From Nicotiana tabacum (lineage: Eukaryota; Streptophyta; Magnoliopsida; Solanales; Solanaceae): a stretch of 64,000 nt of DNA. Where the stretch lies: NCBI RefSeq assembly GCF_000715075.1, contig NC_134093.1, positions 100,672,826-100,736,825 of the forward strand, written 5' to 3'. A model generated the notes under the pieces. That model saw nothing but the letters and a program-made list of their open reading frames with translations, did no database searches and was not told where the DNA came from. Numbering within the stretch: the first letter of the stretch is position 1; each line of letters opens with the position of its first letter. The position numbers and the translations under genes were made by a program. This document shows, piece by piece, positions 53,385 to 64,000 of this stretch.

Positions 53385-56367
53385 TGTCATGACCCAAAGA
53401 TCTAACATATCGTGATGGCGCCTATCGTGGTACTAGGAAAGCCGACTCATTCCAAAACAAACCGATATTTTTTACATTTCAAGGATAATTCCAAGGCTAT
53501 TTAGCTTAAAAACCTTTGTAAATGAGTTCAAATCAAAACAAATGTGCGGAAAAGAAACGCCCGACATCGGGGTGTCACTTGTCTTGAGCATCTACTACAA
53601 TATGTCTAACAATATCGAGGCTAACCCAACCTGGAAAAATAGCTAAATACACCTAAAGGAAGATAAGAGGGAGGAGATCAGGGGCTGCTATCGCCAAGCA
53701 GCTACCTTGCTATCTCCGAGAAAATCTGCAACCAGAATAATCAACAACCGTTACCGTGTCTAGCTACACCTGGATCTGCACACAAGGTGCAGGGAGTAAC
53801 GTGAGTACACCAACTCAGTAAGTAACAACAATATATAAAGACTGAGCAGTAGTGACGAGCAATAACGCATATAACGTTCATATCATGAAATCTCAGTAAA
53901 ATACCACATGCTTTTAAAATCAGGATTTGAATCAAAACATCTCGTTTAAACCAGTTCCCGTAAAATCATTCAAGGATGTTTTTCAACGGTTTTCAAACAG
54001 AGGAAAATAAAATGCAAAGGTGAGCAGGAATGATGAAATCATAAACATCCCCTCGGGCAAAACATCACTCATATACAGCCCCTCGGGCAAACCTCACAGT
54101 TACTCGTGCCACTCGGGCATACCTCACAATCGCTCTTGCCACTCGGGCATACCTCACAATCACTCATGCCTCCCAGTCACTCAGCACTCGGCACTCGTTA
54201 CTCTCACTCAGTAGGTACCTGCGCTCACTGGGGGTGTGTACAGACTCCAGAGGGGCTCCAATCAGGCCCTCGGCCGATATCAAACATGTTACGGTGTGCA
54301 GCCCGATCCCATAAATATGCAACATGCTACGGCGTGCAGCCTGATCCCATAAATATCCTCACAAATCAGGCCCTCGGCCTCACTCAGTCATAAACCTCTC
54401 AAGCCACTCGGGCATTTCAGTAAAAGAAACACGGTACTCAGCCCAAAACAACATTTATATGCATCAAAATAGAGTAAGAAAAACTGAGTTATGCAGTAAA
54501 CAGGTATAACCATGACTGAGTATAGATTTTAAATCGAAAATAGTGATAGGATAGTAAGAAAAGGCCCCTAAGGGTCCAAACAGCACTGGCACAAGGCCCA
54601 AACATGGCATTCAGCCCAATTTACAGAAACTCTTTCTAAAACATATAAGTATCATATAGTTTCAACAAAATATGCAACTTTACAGTTGCTACGGGACGGA
54701 CCAAGTCACAATCCCCAATAGTGCACGCCCACACGCCCGTCACCTAGCATGTGCGTCAGCTCAAAATAGTAGAATGATACGAAATCCGGGGTTTCATATC
54801 CTCAGGACTAGATTTACAATCGTTACTTACCTCAAACCGATCAAATCTCTACCCCGTAATGCTCTTGCCTCTCGACGCGGCCTCCAAATGCTCTGAATCT
54901 ATTCACAATCAGTACAATACCATCAATATAAGCTAATGGAATGAATTCCACAAGAAAAACTATCAAATTATCCCAAAACCCGAAATTGGCTCAAACCCGG
55001 CCCCCAAGCCCACGTCTCGAAATCCGACAAAATTTACAAAACTAGAAAGCCCATTCACTCACAAGTCCGTACATACAAAATTTATCCAAATCCGACATCA
55101 GTTGGTCCCTCAAATCCTTAAATTAAACTCTTAAAAATCCCAAGCCCTAACCTCCCATTTTCACTAATTACATGATTAAACAACGGAAAATCACCATATA
55201 TACGAGTATTAGGGCTCAAGTAACTTACCTCACTGATAGCTCTTGAATTACCTTTCAAAAATCACTCCAAAAGCTCCAAAAACCGACTCGAAAATGGTGG
55301 AAATGAACCAAATTCGCGAAGGGTTCTATTTATGGTTTCTGCCCAGGCTTTTTCGCACATGCAGACCATTTCTCGCTTCTGCGCAACCGCACCTGCTGAA
55401 AAATCCATCGCAGGTGCGGAACTCACTTATGAGCCTAGGTTCTGCATCTGCGGCCAACCTGTCGCAACTGCGCGTGACACGCCGCATCTGCGAAGCCAAC
55501 CCTCTTCCTTCCTTCCGCATTTGCGCCCCAGGTCTCACACATGCGGGCTCACAGATGGGATAGCCTTCTCGCACCTGCGCATCCTATCTTGGCCGACACT
55601 GCCCGCACCTGTGATCCCCCATGCGCACTAGTGGCCCCGCACATGCGACTCCCTTTCCGCAGGTGCGGAAATAACAGTAGCAGCAGCTTCAACTGCATTT
55701 TCCAGCTTTGACAAATCCGTTAACCACCCGGAATCACCCCGAGGCCCTCGGGACCTCAACCAAAAATACCAACAAGTCATATATCAACATACAAACTTAG
55801 TCGAGCCTTCGAATCACTCAAAACAACATCGAAATACCAAATTACCCTCGGATTCAAGCCTACGAACTTCTAAAACTTCCAAATTCGACAACTGATGCCG
55901 AAACCAACCAAAGCATGTCTGAATGAACTCAAATTTTGCACACACGTCACAAATGACACTACGAACCTACTCCAACTTCTGGAATTCCATTCTGACCCCG
56001 ATATCAAATTTTCCACTGCCGAACAAAAATCGCCAAATTTCCAATTTTGCCAATTCAAGCCTAATTTTACTACGGACCTCCAAATCATATTCCGGACGCG
56101 CTCCTAAGTCCAAATTCACCTAACGAAGCTAATGGAACCATAAAAATTCAAATACGAGGTCGTTTACACATAGGTCAACATCCGGTTGACTTGTTTTTCC
56201 AAATTAAGCTTCTACTTTAGAGACTAAGTGTCTCATTCTACTCCGAAACCACTCCGGATTTGAACCAACCAACCCGATACAACACAATACAGCTAAATAA
56301 CACATAAAGAAGCAGAAATAGGAGAAACGGGGCTATAACTCTCGAAATGGCCGGCCGGGTCATTACA
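53385..56367 (-). repeat. 3' LTR of element C (2983 bp)
   Basis: In window orientation it runs from TGTCATGACCCAAAGATC to GGCCGGGTCATTACA. It shares with the LTRs of element A the tandem CTCGGGCATACCTCACAATC units (54080-54170), GTGCACGCCCACACGCCCGT (54719) and the GC-rich palindrome cluster. The polypurine tract AAGAGGGGGAGGA of element C abuts its right end. Confidence 0.85.
55350..55670. repeat. CGCANNTGCG palindrome cluster, LTR of element C
   Basis: Motifs such as TCGCAGGTGCGG, CGCATCTGCG, TCGCACCTGCGC and CCGCAGGTGCGG are packed into about 320 bp. The offset from the LTR start (about 0.70-1.02 kb) is the same as in the LTRs of elements A and B. Confidence 0.85.
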
Positions 56368-59300
56368 TCCTCCCCCTCTTAAACAATCGTTCGTCCTCGA
56401 ACGGGTCTAGAAACATACCTGGAGTCTCGAATAGGCATGGATATCTGCTCCGCATCTCCCGCTCGGTCTCCCAGGTGGCCTCGTCCGAAGGTGGACCTCT
56501 CCACTGCACCTTTACCGAAGCTATATCCTTTGACCTCAACTTCCGAATCTCCCGATCCAAAATGGCCACCGGCTCCACATCATAAGTCATATCATCCTCC
56601 AACTGAACCGTGCTGAAGTCCAAAACATGGGACGGATCGCTAATATATTTCTGGAACATGGAAACATGAAACATTGGATGCACACTCGACAAGATGGGTA
56701 GCAAGGCAAGCTTATAAGCCACCTTCCCTATCCTCTGAAGCACCTCAAAAGGCCCAATGAACCGGGGGCTCAACTAGCCCCTCTTCCCAAACTTTATAAC
56801 ACCCTTCATGGGTGATACCTTCAGCAAAACCTTCTCCCCAACCATAAAAGACACATAACTGACCTTCCTATCCGCGTAGCTCTTCTGCCTAGACTGCGCC
56901 GTACGAAGCCGCTCCTGAATCAATTTCACCTTATCTAATGCATCCTGGACCAAGTCTGTACCTAAGAGCCTAGCCTCACCTGGCTCAAACCATCCTACCG
57001 GAGATCTACACCTCCTCCCATATAAAGCCTCGTACGGAGCCATCTGAATACTCGTCTGATAACTGTTGTTATATGCAAACTCCACGAGTGGCAAAAACTG
57101 GTCCCATGAACCCCCAAAGTCAATGACACAAGCATGCAACATGCCCTCCAATATCTGAATAGTGCGCTCGGACTGCCCGTCCGTCCGAGGGTGAAAAGTT
57201 GTGCTCAAATCAACCTGAGTACCCAACTCTCACTGCACGGCCCTCCAAAACTGCGATGTGAACTAAGTACCTCTATCTGAAATGATGAAAACTGGGACAC
57301 CATGCAGGCGAACATTCTCTCGAATATAAATCTCGGCCAACCGCTCTAAAGTATAAGTAGTACCAATAGGAACGAAGTGCGCAGACTTGGTCAGACGATC
57401 CACAATAACCCAAATAGCATCGAACTTCCTCGAAGTTCGTGGAAGCCCAAATACGAAGTCCTTGGTGATCCGCTCCCACTTCCACTCTGGGATCTCTAAC
57501 TTCCGAAGCAAGCCACCCGACCTCTGATGCCCATACTTAACCTGCGGACAGTTGAGACACCGAGCCACAAACCCCAACTATATCCTTCTTCATTCGCCTC
57601 CACCAATAGTGCTACCTCAAATCCTGGTACATCTTCGCGGCACCCGGATGGATGGAGTACCGCGAGCTGTGGGCCTCCTCAAGAATCAACTCCCGAAGTC
57701 CATCTACATTAGGCACACATATCCGGTCCTGCATCCTCAACACACTGTCACTGCCAATAGTCACATTCCTAGCATCACCTCTTCGAACCCTGTCCTGAAG
57801 AATGAGTAAGTAGTTGTCTAGAAGAACGAGTAAGCGGGGGTCATCATACTGACGCTCCTTGATACGGTCATAAAGAGAATACCTGGAGACCACATAAGCC
57901 CATACTCAACTAGGCTTGAACATCCAATGCCAAAGGTCTCTGTACTGCTGGAATATATGCTAAACTCACCAAACTCTCTGTCCGGCGACTCAAAGCATTG
58001 GCCACCACATTGGCCTTCCCTAGATGGTATATAATAGTGATATCATAGTCCTTAAGAAGCTCCAACCATCTCCGCTGACGCAAATTAAGATCCTTCTATT
58101 TCAACAGATACTACAAATTCCGATGATCAGTATAGATCTCACAATGAACCCCACACAAATAATGACGCCAAATCTTCAAGGCATGAACAATGGCTGCTAA
58201 CTCAAGATCATGGACATGGTAGTTCTTCTCATGGGTTTTCAACTGGAGCGAGTCGTAGGCAATCACCCTACCCTCCTGCATCAGAACACATCCAATGCCT
58301 ATCCCCGAGGCATAATAATATATAGTGTAAGAACCTGAAGCTGATGGCAGAACTAACACTAGAGTTGTGATCAAGGCAGTCTTGAGCTTCTAAAAGCTCT
58401 CCTCACACTCGTCCGACCACCTGAATGGAGCACCCTTTTGGGTCAATTTGGCCAAGGGCGATGTGATAGACGAGAAACCCTGAACGAACTGATGGTAATA
58501 ACCAGCCAAACTGAGAAAACTTCGAATCTCTATAGCTGAGGATGGTCTGGGCCAACTCTGAACCGCCTCTATCTTCTTCGGATCAACCTGAATACCCTCA
58601 CTGGACACCAAATGTCCCAAGAATGCCACTGAACTGAGCCAAAACTTACACTTGGAGAACTTTGCATAAAGCTTCTCCTCACTCAATCTCTGTAATACAA
58701 TCCTCAAATACTGAGCATGCTCATCCTGGCTACGAGAGTACACCAAGATGTCATCAATGAATACAACCACGAATAAATCCAAATAGGGCTGGAATACACT
58801 GTTCATTAAATGCATGAACGCTCTTGGGGCATTGGTCAGCCCAAAAGACATCACTAAGAACTCATAATGGCCATATCGGGTCCTGAAAGCTGTCTTAAGA
58901 ATATCCGAATCCTGAATCTTCAGCTGGTGATAACCAGAGCTCAAATCAATCTTGGAGAACACCCTCGCTCCCTGAAGCTGGTCAAATAAATCATCAATAC
59001 GAGGCAAATGATACTTGTTCTTGACTGTAACCTTGTTCAACTACCTGTAATCAATGCACATTCTCATGGAACCATCCCTTTTCCTTACAAATAGAACCGG
59101 TGCACCCCAAGATGACACACTAGGCCGAACAAACCCCTTATCAAGGAGTTTCTAAAGCTGTTCTTTCAATTATTTCAACTCCGTCGGTGCCATACGATAT
59201 GGTGGAATAGAAATGGACCGAGTTCCCGACACCAAATCAATACCAAAGTCAATATCCCTGTCAGGCGACATGCCCGACAGGTCTGCAGGAAACATATCCA

Positions 59301-61413
59301 GAAAATCACGTACCATCGAAACAGAATCAATGGCAGGAGTCTCTGCACTAACATCCCTCACAAATACCAAATAAGATAGGCATCCCTTCTCAACCATACA
59401 CTGAGCCTTCAAATATGAAATCACCCTACTTGGTACATAATATAAAGAACCGCTCCACTCAACCCTCGAAAATCCCGGCATAGCTAACGTCACCGTCTTA
59501 GCGTGATAATCTAGAATAACATGACATGGAGATAACCAATCCATACCCAATATCATATCAAAGTCAACCATACTGAGCAACAAAAGGTCCACCTGGGTCT
59601 CCAGACCCCCAATAGTTACCACACATGACCGATATATGCGGTCCACAATAATAGTATCGCCCACAGGAGTAGATACATGAACAAATGAAACTAAAGACTC
59701 ACGGGGCATATACAGAAAATGGGCGAAATACAAGGAAACATATGAATACGTGGAACAAGGGTCAAATAATACTGAGGCATCTTTGTGACAAATTGAGACA
59801 ATACCTGTAATCACAACATCTGAAGAAATATCATCTAGTCTGGCAGGGAGGGCATAGAAATGGGTCTGGCCACCCCTTGATCTGCCTCCCCCTCTAGGGC
59901 GACCCCTAGCTGACTAATCACCACCCCGAGCTGACTGGGCAAGTGGTGAGGTAACCGGTACTGAAGTCAGAGGCTGACTCCTCTACTGAGATAGACCTTC
60001 ATGATGATGAGGACAATGTCTCCACATATGCCCAAACTATCCACACTCAAAACAACTCCCTAGTACTGGTAGCGGGAACTGAAGGGAACCCCTAGCACCG
60101 GGATAACTGGTAGAAGAACCTGGCATAGAAGAGACCTAAACAGGTGGAGCACGGGATGAACTCTGAGCTAGAAGGGCACTAAGTGATGAGTGGCCCTGAT
60201 GAGAACTGTGAGAACCTTGGCTAGATAATGCACCACGGTGAAATAGCCGAGCTGACTGAGCCTGTCTGAAATAACGACCTCTACCGTGCTGGAACTGACC
60301 CCCAAAAGGAGCACTGCTGAATCCACCCTGACCACAAGGCATCTTGGCCTCCCTCTCAACCCTCTCCTAACCGTGAATCATCTCAATCTGTCGACCAATG
60401 TCGACAACCTCATAAAAGGTAGCACCAGACACCCTCTCTCTGGTCATAAGCAACTGTAGCTGAAAAGTGAGACCATCAATAAACCTCATGATCCTCTCCC
60501 TGTCCGTGGGAACTAACCAGATAGCATGACGGGCCAACTCAGAAAACTATATCTCATATTGTGTCACAGATATATCACCCTGGCGAAGCCGCTCAAACTG
60601 TCTGTGCAGCTCCTCTCTACGGGATCGAGGCACGAACTTCTCCAAAAAGACCACAGAGAACTGCTGCCATGTAAGGGGTGCTGCGCCGACAGGCCTACGC
60701 CTCTCGTAAGTGTCCCACCATCTGAGTACAGCCCCGGAAAACTGAAAAGTAGTGAATGAGACACCACAAGTCTCCAGAATACCAGCTATACGGAGTATCC
60801 TTTGACATATCCAAGAAGTCCTGAGCATCCTCTCTCTATGTGCCAGTGAAAGGTTGTGGCTGGAGTCTCCCAAACCTCTCCAACCTATGCTGATCATCTC
60901 AGGCATAGCAGGAACCACATAATCCTGAGCAACTGTAACCGGCTTGGGTGGTGGTACCCCCGATGTCTAGAGTCCCTGAACAACCTGCTCGGGTGTGCGA
61001 GCAACGGGAGTCTGAGTGCCTGTGCCTCCCCCGGCCTGAGAAGTGGTTGCGACCATCGAGATAGAGACCGCCTGAGTAAGGCCAGTACATGCTATCATAA
61101 TCTGAGATAGGGCCTCCTGAAGGCTTGGAATCACAATAGGCATAGGTGGTGCCTGAGCTGGTGCATCAACAACTGGAATCTGGTCCTGATCTGGGACAAC
61201 TGGTGGATCTATAGGTACTACCCCAACTACGGTACGGGCTGCATCTCTGCCCCTACCATGGCCTCTACCACGGCCTCGCCTCTCACGGCCCTGGCTGGTG
61301 GTACTGGTGGCTGGCTCTCCTGACCGGTAGTACAAGTCCTCACCATCTGTGAGAGAATGAAACAACATATGTTTAGTTACTAGAATCAACATATTCGCAC
61401 GACAAGAATTCAA
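56363..61413 (-). pseudogene. Gag-pol of Tekay/Del-like Gypsy element C, decayed
   Basis: Reading right to left, the order is as follows. Gag (61413 to about 60000) has an FSGAVLRWWDTYERRR core and a zinc-knuckle relic CFECG-(stop)-FGHMWRHCPH. Protease (59814 on) has VLFDPCSTYSYVS, with Cys in place of the usual Gly of the catalytic triplet. RT (59040-58390) has [15 protein letters not shown] and [11 protein letters not shown]. RNase H (58374-58111) ends YTDHRNL. Integrase (57577-56774) has CPQVKYGHQR, HPRTDGQSERTIQ and a chromodomain-like tail, QWRGPPSDEATWE. Gag to RNase H share one frame interrupted by stop codons, for example at 60967, 60547, 59170, 58390 and 56774. At least two frameshifts lie between 58111 and 57577. 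The final stop is TAA inside the LTR. Confidence 0.88.
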
Positions 61414-61500
61414 GAATGTGGAATCTTCCTAAAGGTTTTGCAGCCTCTCAAAGATAAGTACAGACGTCTCCGTACCGATCCGCAAGACTCTACTAAACTT
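61414..61500 (-). other. Leader of element C, truncated
   Basis: Upstream of gag the minus strand carries the same leader (GTAGAGTCTTGCGGATCGGT, GACGTCTGTACTTATC) seen next to the primer-binding sites of elements A and D. It breaks off around 61500. The expected primer-binding site and 5' LTR are absent, and sequence of element D in the opposite orientation takes over. Confidence 0.65.
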
Positions 61501-61760
61501 GCTAACCCGTACATGGAAACTTCAAGGTATATTTTTCAGCGTTCGCAGACCTTGGAGTCTCCCTCTTTGGAGCTTGTGACTTATTTCTACCGGGTTTTGG
61601 GAGTTGTGACTATTTTGAATAGTAGTTCTTATTTATTTCAGATGTTGTGGTTTGAGTTTCAGCTTTATATTCAGTTATTCCACATATTTGTTAGGCTTAC
61701 CTAGTCTTAGACACTAGGTGTCATCACGACATCCTACAGAGGGAAATTGGGGTCGTGACA
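61501..61760 (+). repeat. 3' end of an LTR of element D (plus strand)
   Basis: About 260 bp ends ACTAGGTGTCATCACGACAT...GGGGTCGTGACA. This is the plus-strand version of the LTR terminus found reversed at 46932, 52219 and 53385. The rest of this LTR is missing because it is joined to the leader of element C. Confidence 0.75.
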
Positions 61761-64000
61761 AGTTGGTATCAGAGTTCTAGGTTCATAGGTGTTATGAGTC
61801 ACAAGTAGGTGTAGTAGAGTCTCGCGGATTGGTACAGAGACGTCTGTACTTATCTTCGGGAGTCTATGGAACTATTAGAAAAAGCTTCACTTCTTGATTC
61901 CTCATCGTGCGGTTTGATTCCTTTGAGGCTTATGCCTTTGTTTCCTTCCTACTCAATCATATGCGACGTGGAGTGCTTGGTATCAATTGGGCATTGGGGT
62001 GTTGTAAATGGTACCGCAATTATGGTGCAAGATGTTTTCCTTACGTGTTCGAGTGGGATATTATCGTCGCCTTGCAGAAGGATGTTCTGTCGTTTCAGTT
62101 CAGCATTTGTACTTCCTATGGTTTTGAGGCTATGCGCGAATTGCTATGATGTTCATGCGTTGTTATCGCACAATGTTGGTGTAATGGTTGGGTGTTTGTC
62201 TATGTGTCGAGGCAGTGAATGACTTGAAAGGAGGATTTTTCGGTGCATGATTTAGAAGTTCGGCATTTAATTCTAGTTAAGGAAATGCAATTAGACTATA
62301 GATGTTCAGGTCTTGGTTGATGAAGTGACAAGACTTGATATTTTCGGGCGTGGTGGAATTCTCATTTGTGATGTGGTGTCGTCGTCCTAGTTGGAATGCA
62401 TTAAGGTTCGCGTTATGGTCTTCTTCGATTTTCCTTCGGGGCAGGATGTTGGGAAGTGACGACTAAGAAGCGGTTGTCAGAGATAATGGAGTGTAGCGGT
62501 TTCAGAATTGGATTGGTGTTTCTAATGTTGATGTCTCGAGAACGAAGATCTTCTAGGAGGTTAGGAGTTGGTAGCGATTTATCAGTTCAGTTGCTACAGG
62601 TATGGATTTGATTTGAGGCAACATTTGGGCAACGTCGTTGGAAGATGCCTGCATGGAATACCACATATGGGTTATCTCCTGTGAACAGGTTAGCGTTTGT
62701 ATGATTTTGATGAAATTTCTATGAAGAGTTCTACTTACTATCCAGCGGGAGGTCGAATAGGCAATTGTGGCTGATAATTTGGGATGTTTTATAAATGTTT
62801 AACCAGAGGTTTCGAGAATTTGGCTGGTTAACGGTGTGAGATCATGGTGATTGAGAAGAGAGAATCTTTGTGGTTCTAGATTTATATGATTGTAGCTTGA
62901 AGCTAAGTGTGGAAGCCCACCGTCTATGATTGGATCACGTAGTTGTCTGCTTGTGCAGTTTCTGGCTATTGGGGTATTGGTAGGTTATTATGACTAAGGA
63001 AAGAAAACATCAGGGGTAATTCGAGCAAAGAAATTGATAAGTGTGTGCTACACTTCGCCTTATCGATTCATGTGCAGTTTTAGGAAGACCAAGAGTTTAT
63101 GCTTCTTGTGGATGTGATGTACAAGGAAAAGAATTCATCCGGTTGTTTTTTTGAGGGGGTGTTCATGTGCTAGCAACGCGTTAGGATTTGATTATATTCA
63201 GGACCAGATCAGAGGGTGAATCTCAACAATGGTCTTAGTGGGTTCAAGAATTAAAGTGTAGTGCCTAAGGATTTCGGGCATGTTGCATGGTTAAGGAGTG
63301 AGTTTTCACAGTGGATTACGAACGGGACTTGGAATGTTTTATGTTATCATCGGGTATGCGGTGCAGTACTAGAGAAAAGGGAGAAATAGCTCCGGATTAG
63401 CTGAAGGTCTTGCAGAATGGGTTTACCAATTGGAGATGCTATTGTGCACTTGAGAAGGGTATGAGATGATTCATGGGTATTGAGACGATGTGGTCTCCAA
63501 ATTCGGGTCACTCAGGATGAGTGCGGATTGAGTTTGTTATATTGTGAATGGAGCTATTATCATTTCTAAGGCACGTCAAGAGTAAATTGAAAGAAGTTGG
63601 GTCGGTTAGTAATGGTTGAATCTGCATGATTATGGCAATGATTAGTTCATTCGGCGTGTGAAGTTATACATGTGGTTTGTGGTTGTAAGTTCGGCTTGAT
63701 AATCACCATAACTTGATTGATTTGGGAGGTATTTGATTCAAATAGCCTTGTTATGTAAATGGATTCCGGAAGAGTCATGGCGGTTTAGATCACGACTTGC
63801 GTGTTTGTATTTTCCGCGGTTTGGGAATTCAGTTGCGTGTTGCATTGGTTCTTCTAAAATGAGCTAGGTGAAAGGTTTTTAGCCAATGAAGTGTTTATTT
63901 TACTAGTAGTTCAGGTGTTATGGTGAATACTTGTATTATCGCATAGTGGCATGATAGGTGTAGTGAGCGATATGGGAATTTTAAAGTTGAGGATCAAGGT
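61761..64000 (+). mobile_element. Gypsy element D, 5' interior, non-coding, runs off the window
   Basis: The primer-binding site TTGGTATCAGAGTTCTAGG starts at 61763, directly after the LTR end. The leader GTAGAGTCTCGCGGATTGG follows at about 61812-61860. The sequence beyond is T- and G-rich. It resembles in order the interior of element A (TCGTGCG, TTTGATTC, CTTCC, then GTATCA...GCAT), not the gag of element C. The short frames at 61866-62222 have no gag motif. I infer a second non-autonomous element of the element A type. Confidence 0.65.

Noticed and set aside
61866..62222. Possible gag of element D
   Set aside because: No gag core or zinc-knuckle motif is present; the sequence order resembles the non-coding interior of element A.

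Overview
This window is plant nuclear DNA, almost certainly from the Solanaceae and plausibly Nicotiana. The evidence is GT-AG introns, clear plant gene families, SINEs of types I recognise from Solanaceae (one ends in the GTTGT/TTG-type tail of the tobacco TS family), and long Gypsy LTRs of the Tekay/Del type. The species call is inference.

The gene-bearing part is about 1-34 kb. It holds five genes: (1) a small HMGB chromatin protein (2025-3648, +, 7 coding exons plus a leader intron, 138 aa); (2) a THEP1/NTPCR-type nucleoside-triphosphatase (6023-12349, +, 6 exons, 192 aa), whose introns carry a (CT)n tract, a LINE remnant, two SINEs, a 146-bp tandem triplication covering a splice donor, and a G-rich tract; (3) a VARLMG-motif/DUF4378 protein of the TRM/LONGIFOLIA type (16643-21221, +, 5 exons, about 750 aa); (4) a WOX13-clade homeobox gene (26162-29554, +, 3 exons, 244 aa); (5) an intronless vacuolar amino-acid transporter of the AVT3 type (33290-32010, -, 426 aa) with four diverged tandem repeats directly upstream. 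I assembled the multi-exon models by hand from splice sites, reading frame and family conservation.

The right half, about 34.7-64 kb, is nested retrotransposon sequence with no host gene that I can support. A decayed Copia element (+ strand; 34.7-37.7 kb and 50.2-52.2 kb) is split by a minus-strand Gypsy element A (37.7-50.2 kb) with 3.3-kb LTRs and a non-coding interior. Element A in turn contains a solo LTR (B, 40.6-43.6 kb). To the right are an LTR fragment (E, 52.2-53.4 kb), a 3' LTR plus decayed gag-pol of an autonomous Tekay/Del-like element (C, 53.4-61.5 kb, minus strand), and an oppositely oriented element D that begins with an LTR end and primer-binding site and runs off the window.

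The most unusual signal is in these LTRs. At the same offset (about 0.7-1.05 kb from the LTR start) in four LTR copies from three elements lies a roughly 300-bp cluster of short palindromes of the form CGCANNTGCG. Each element favours its own core (AATT, AAAT/ATTT, ACCT/AGGT, ATCT). Other points of interest are the non-autonomous (LARD-like) element A that still ends in the last codons of a gag-pol gene, and the stop codon of element C that is supplied by the LTR itself.
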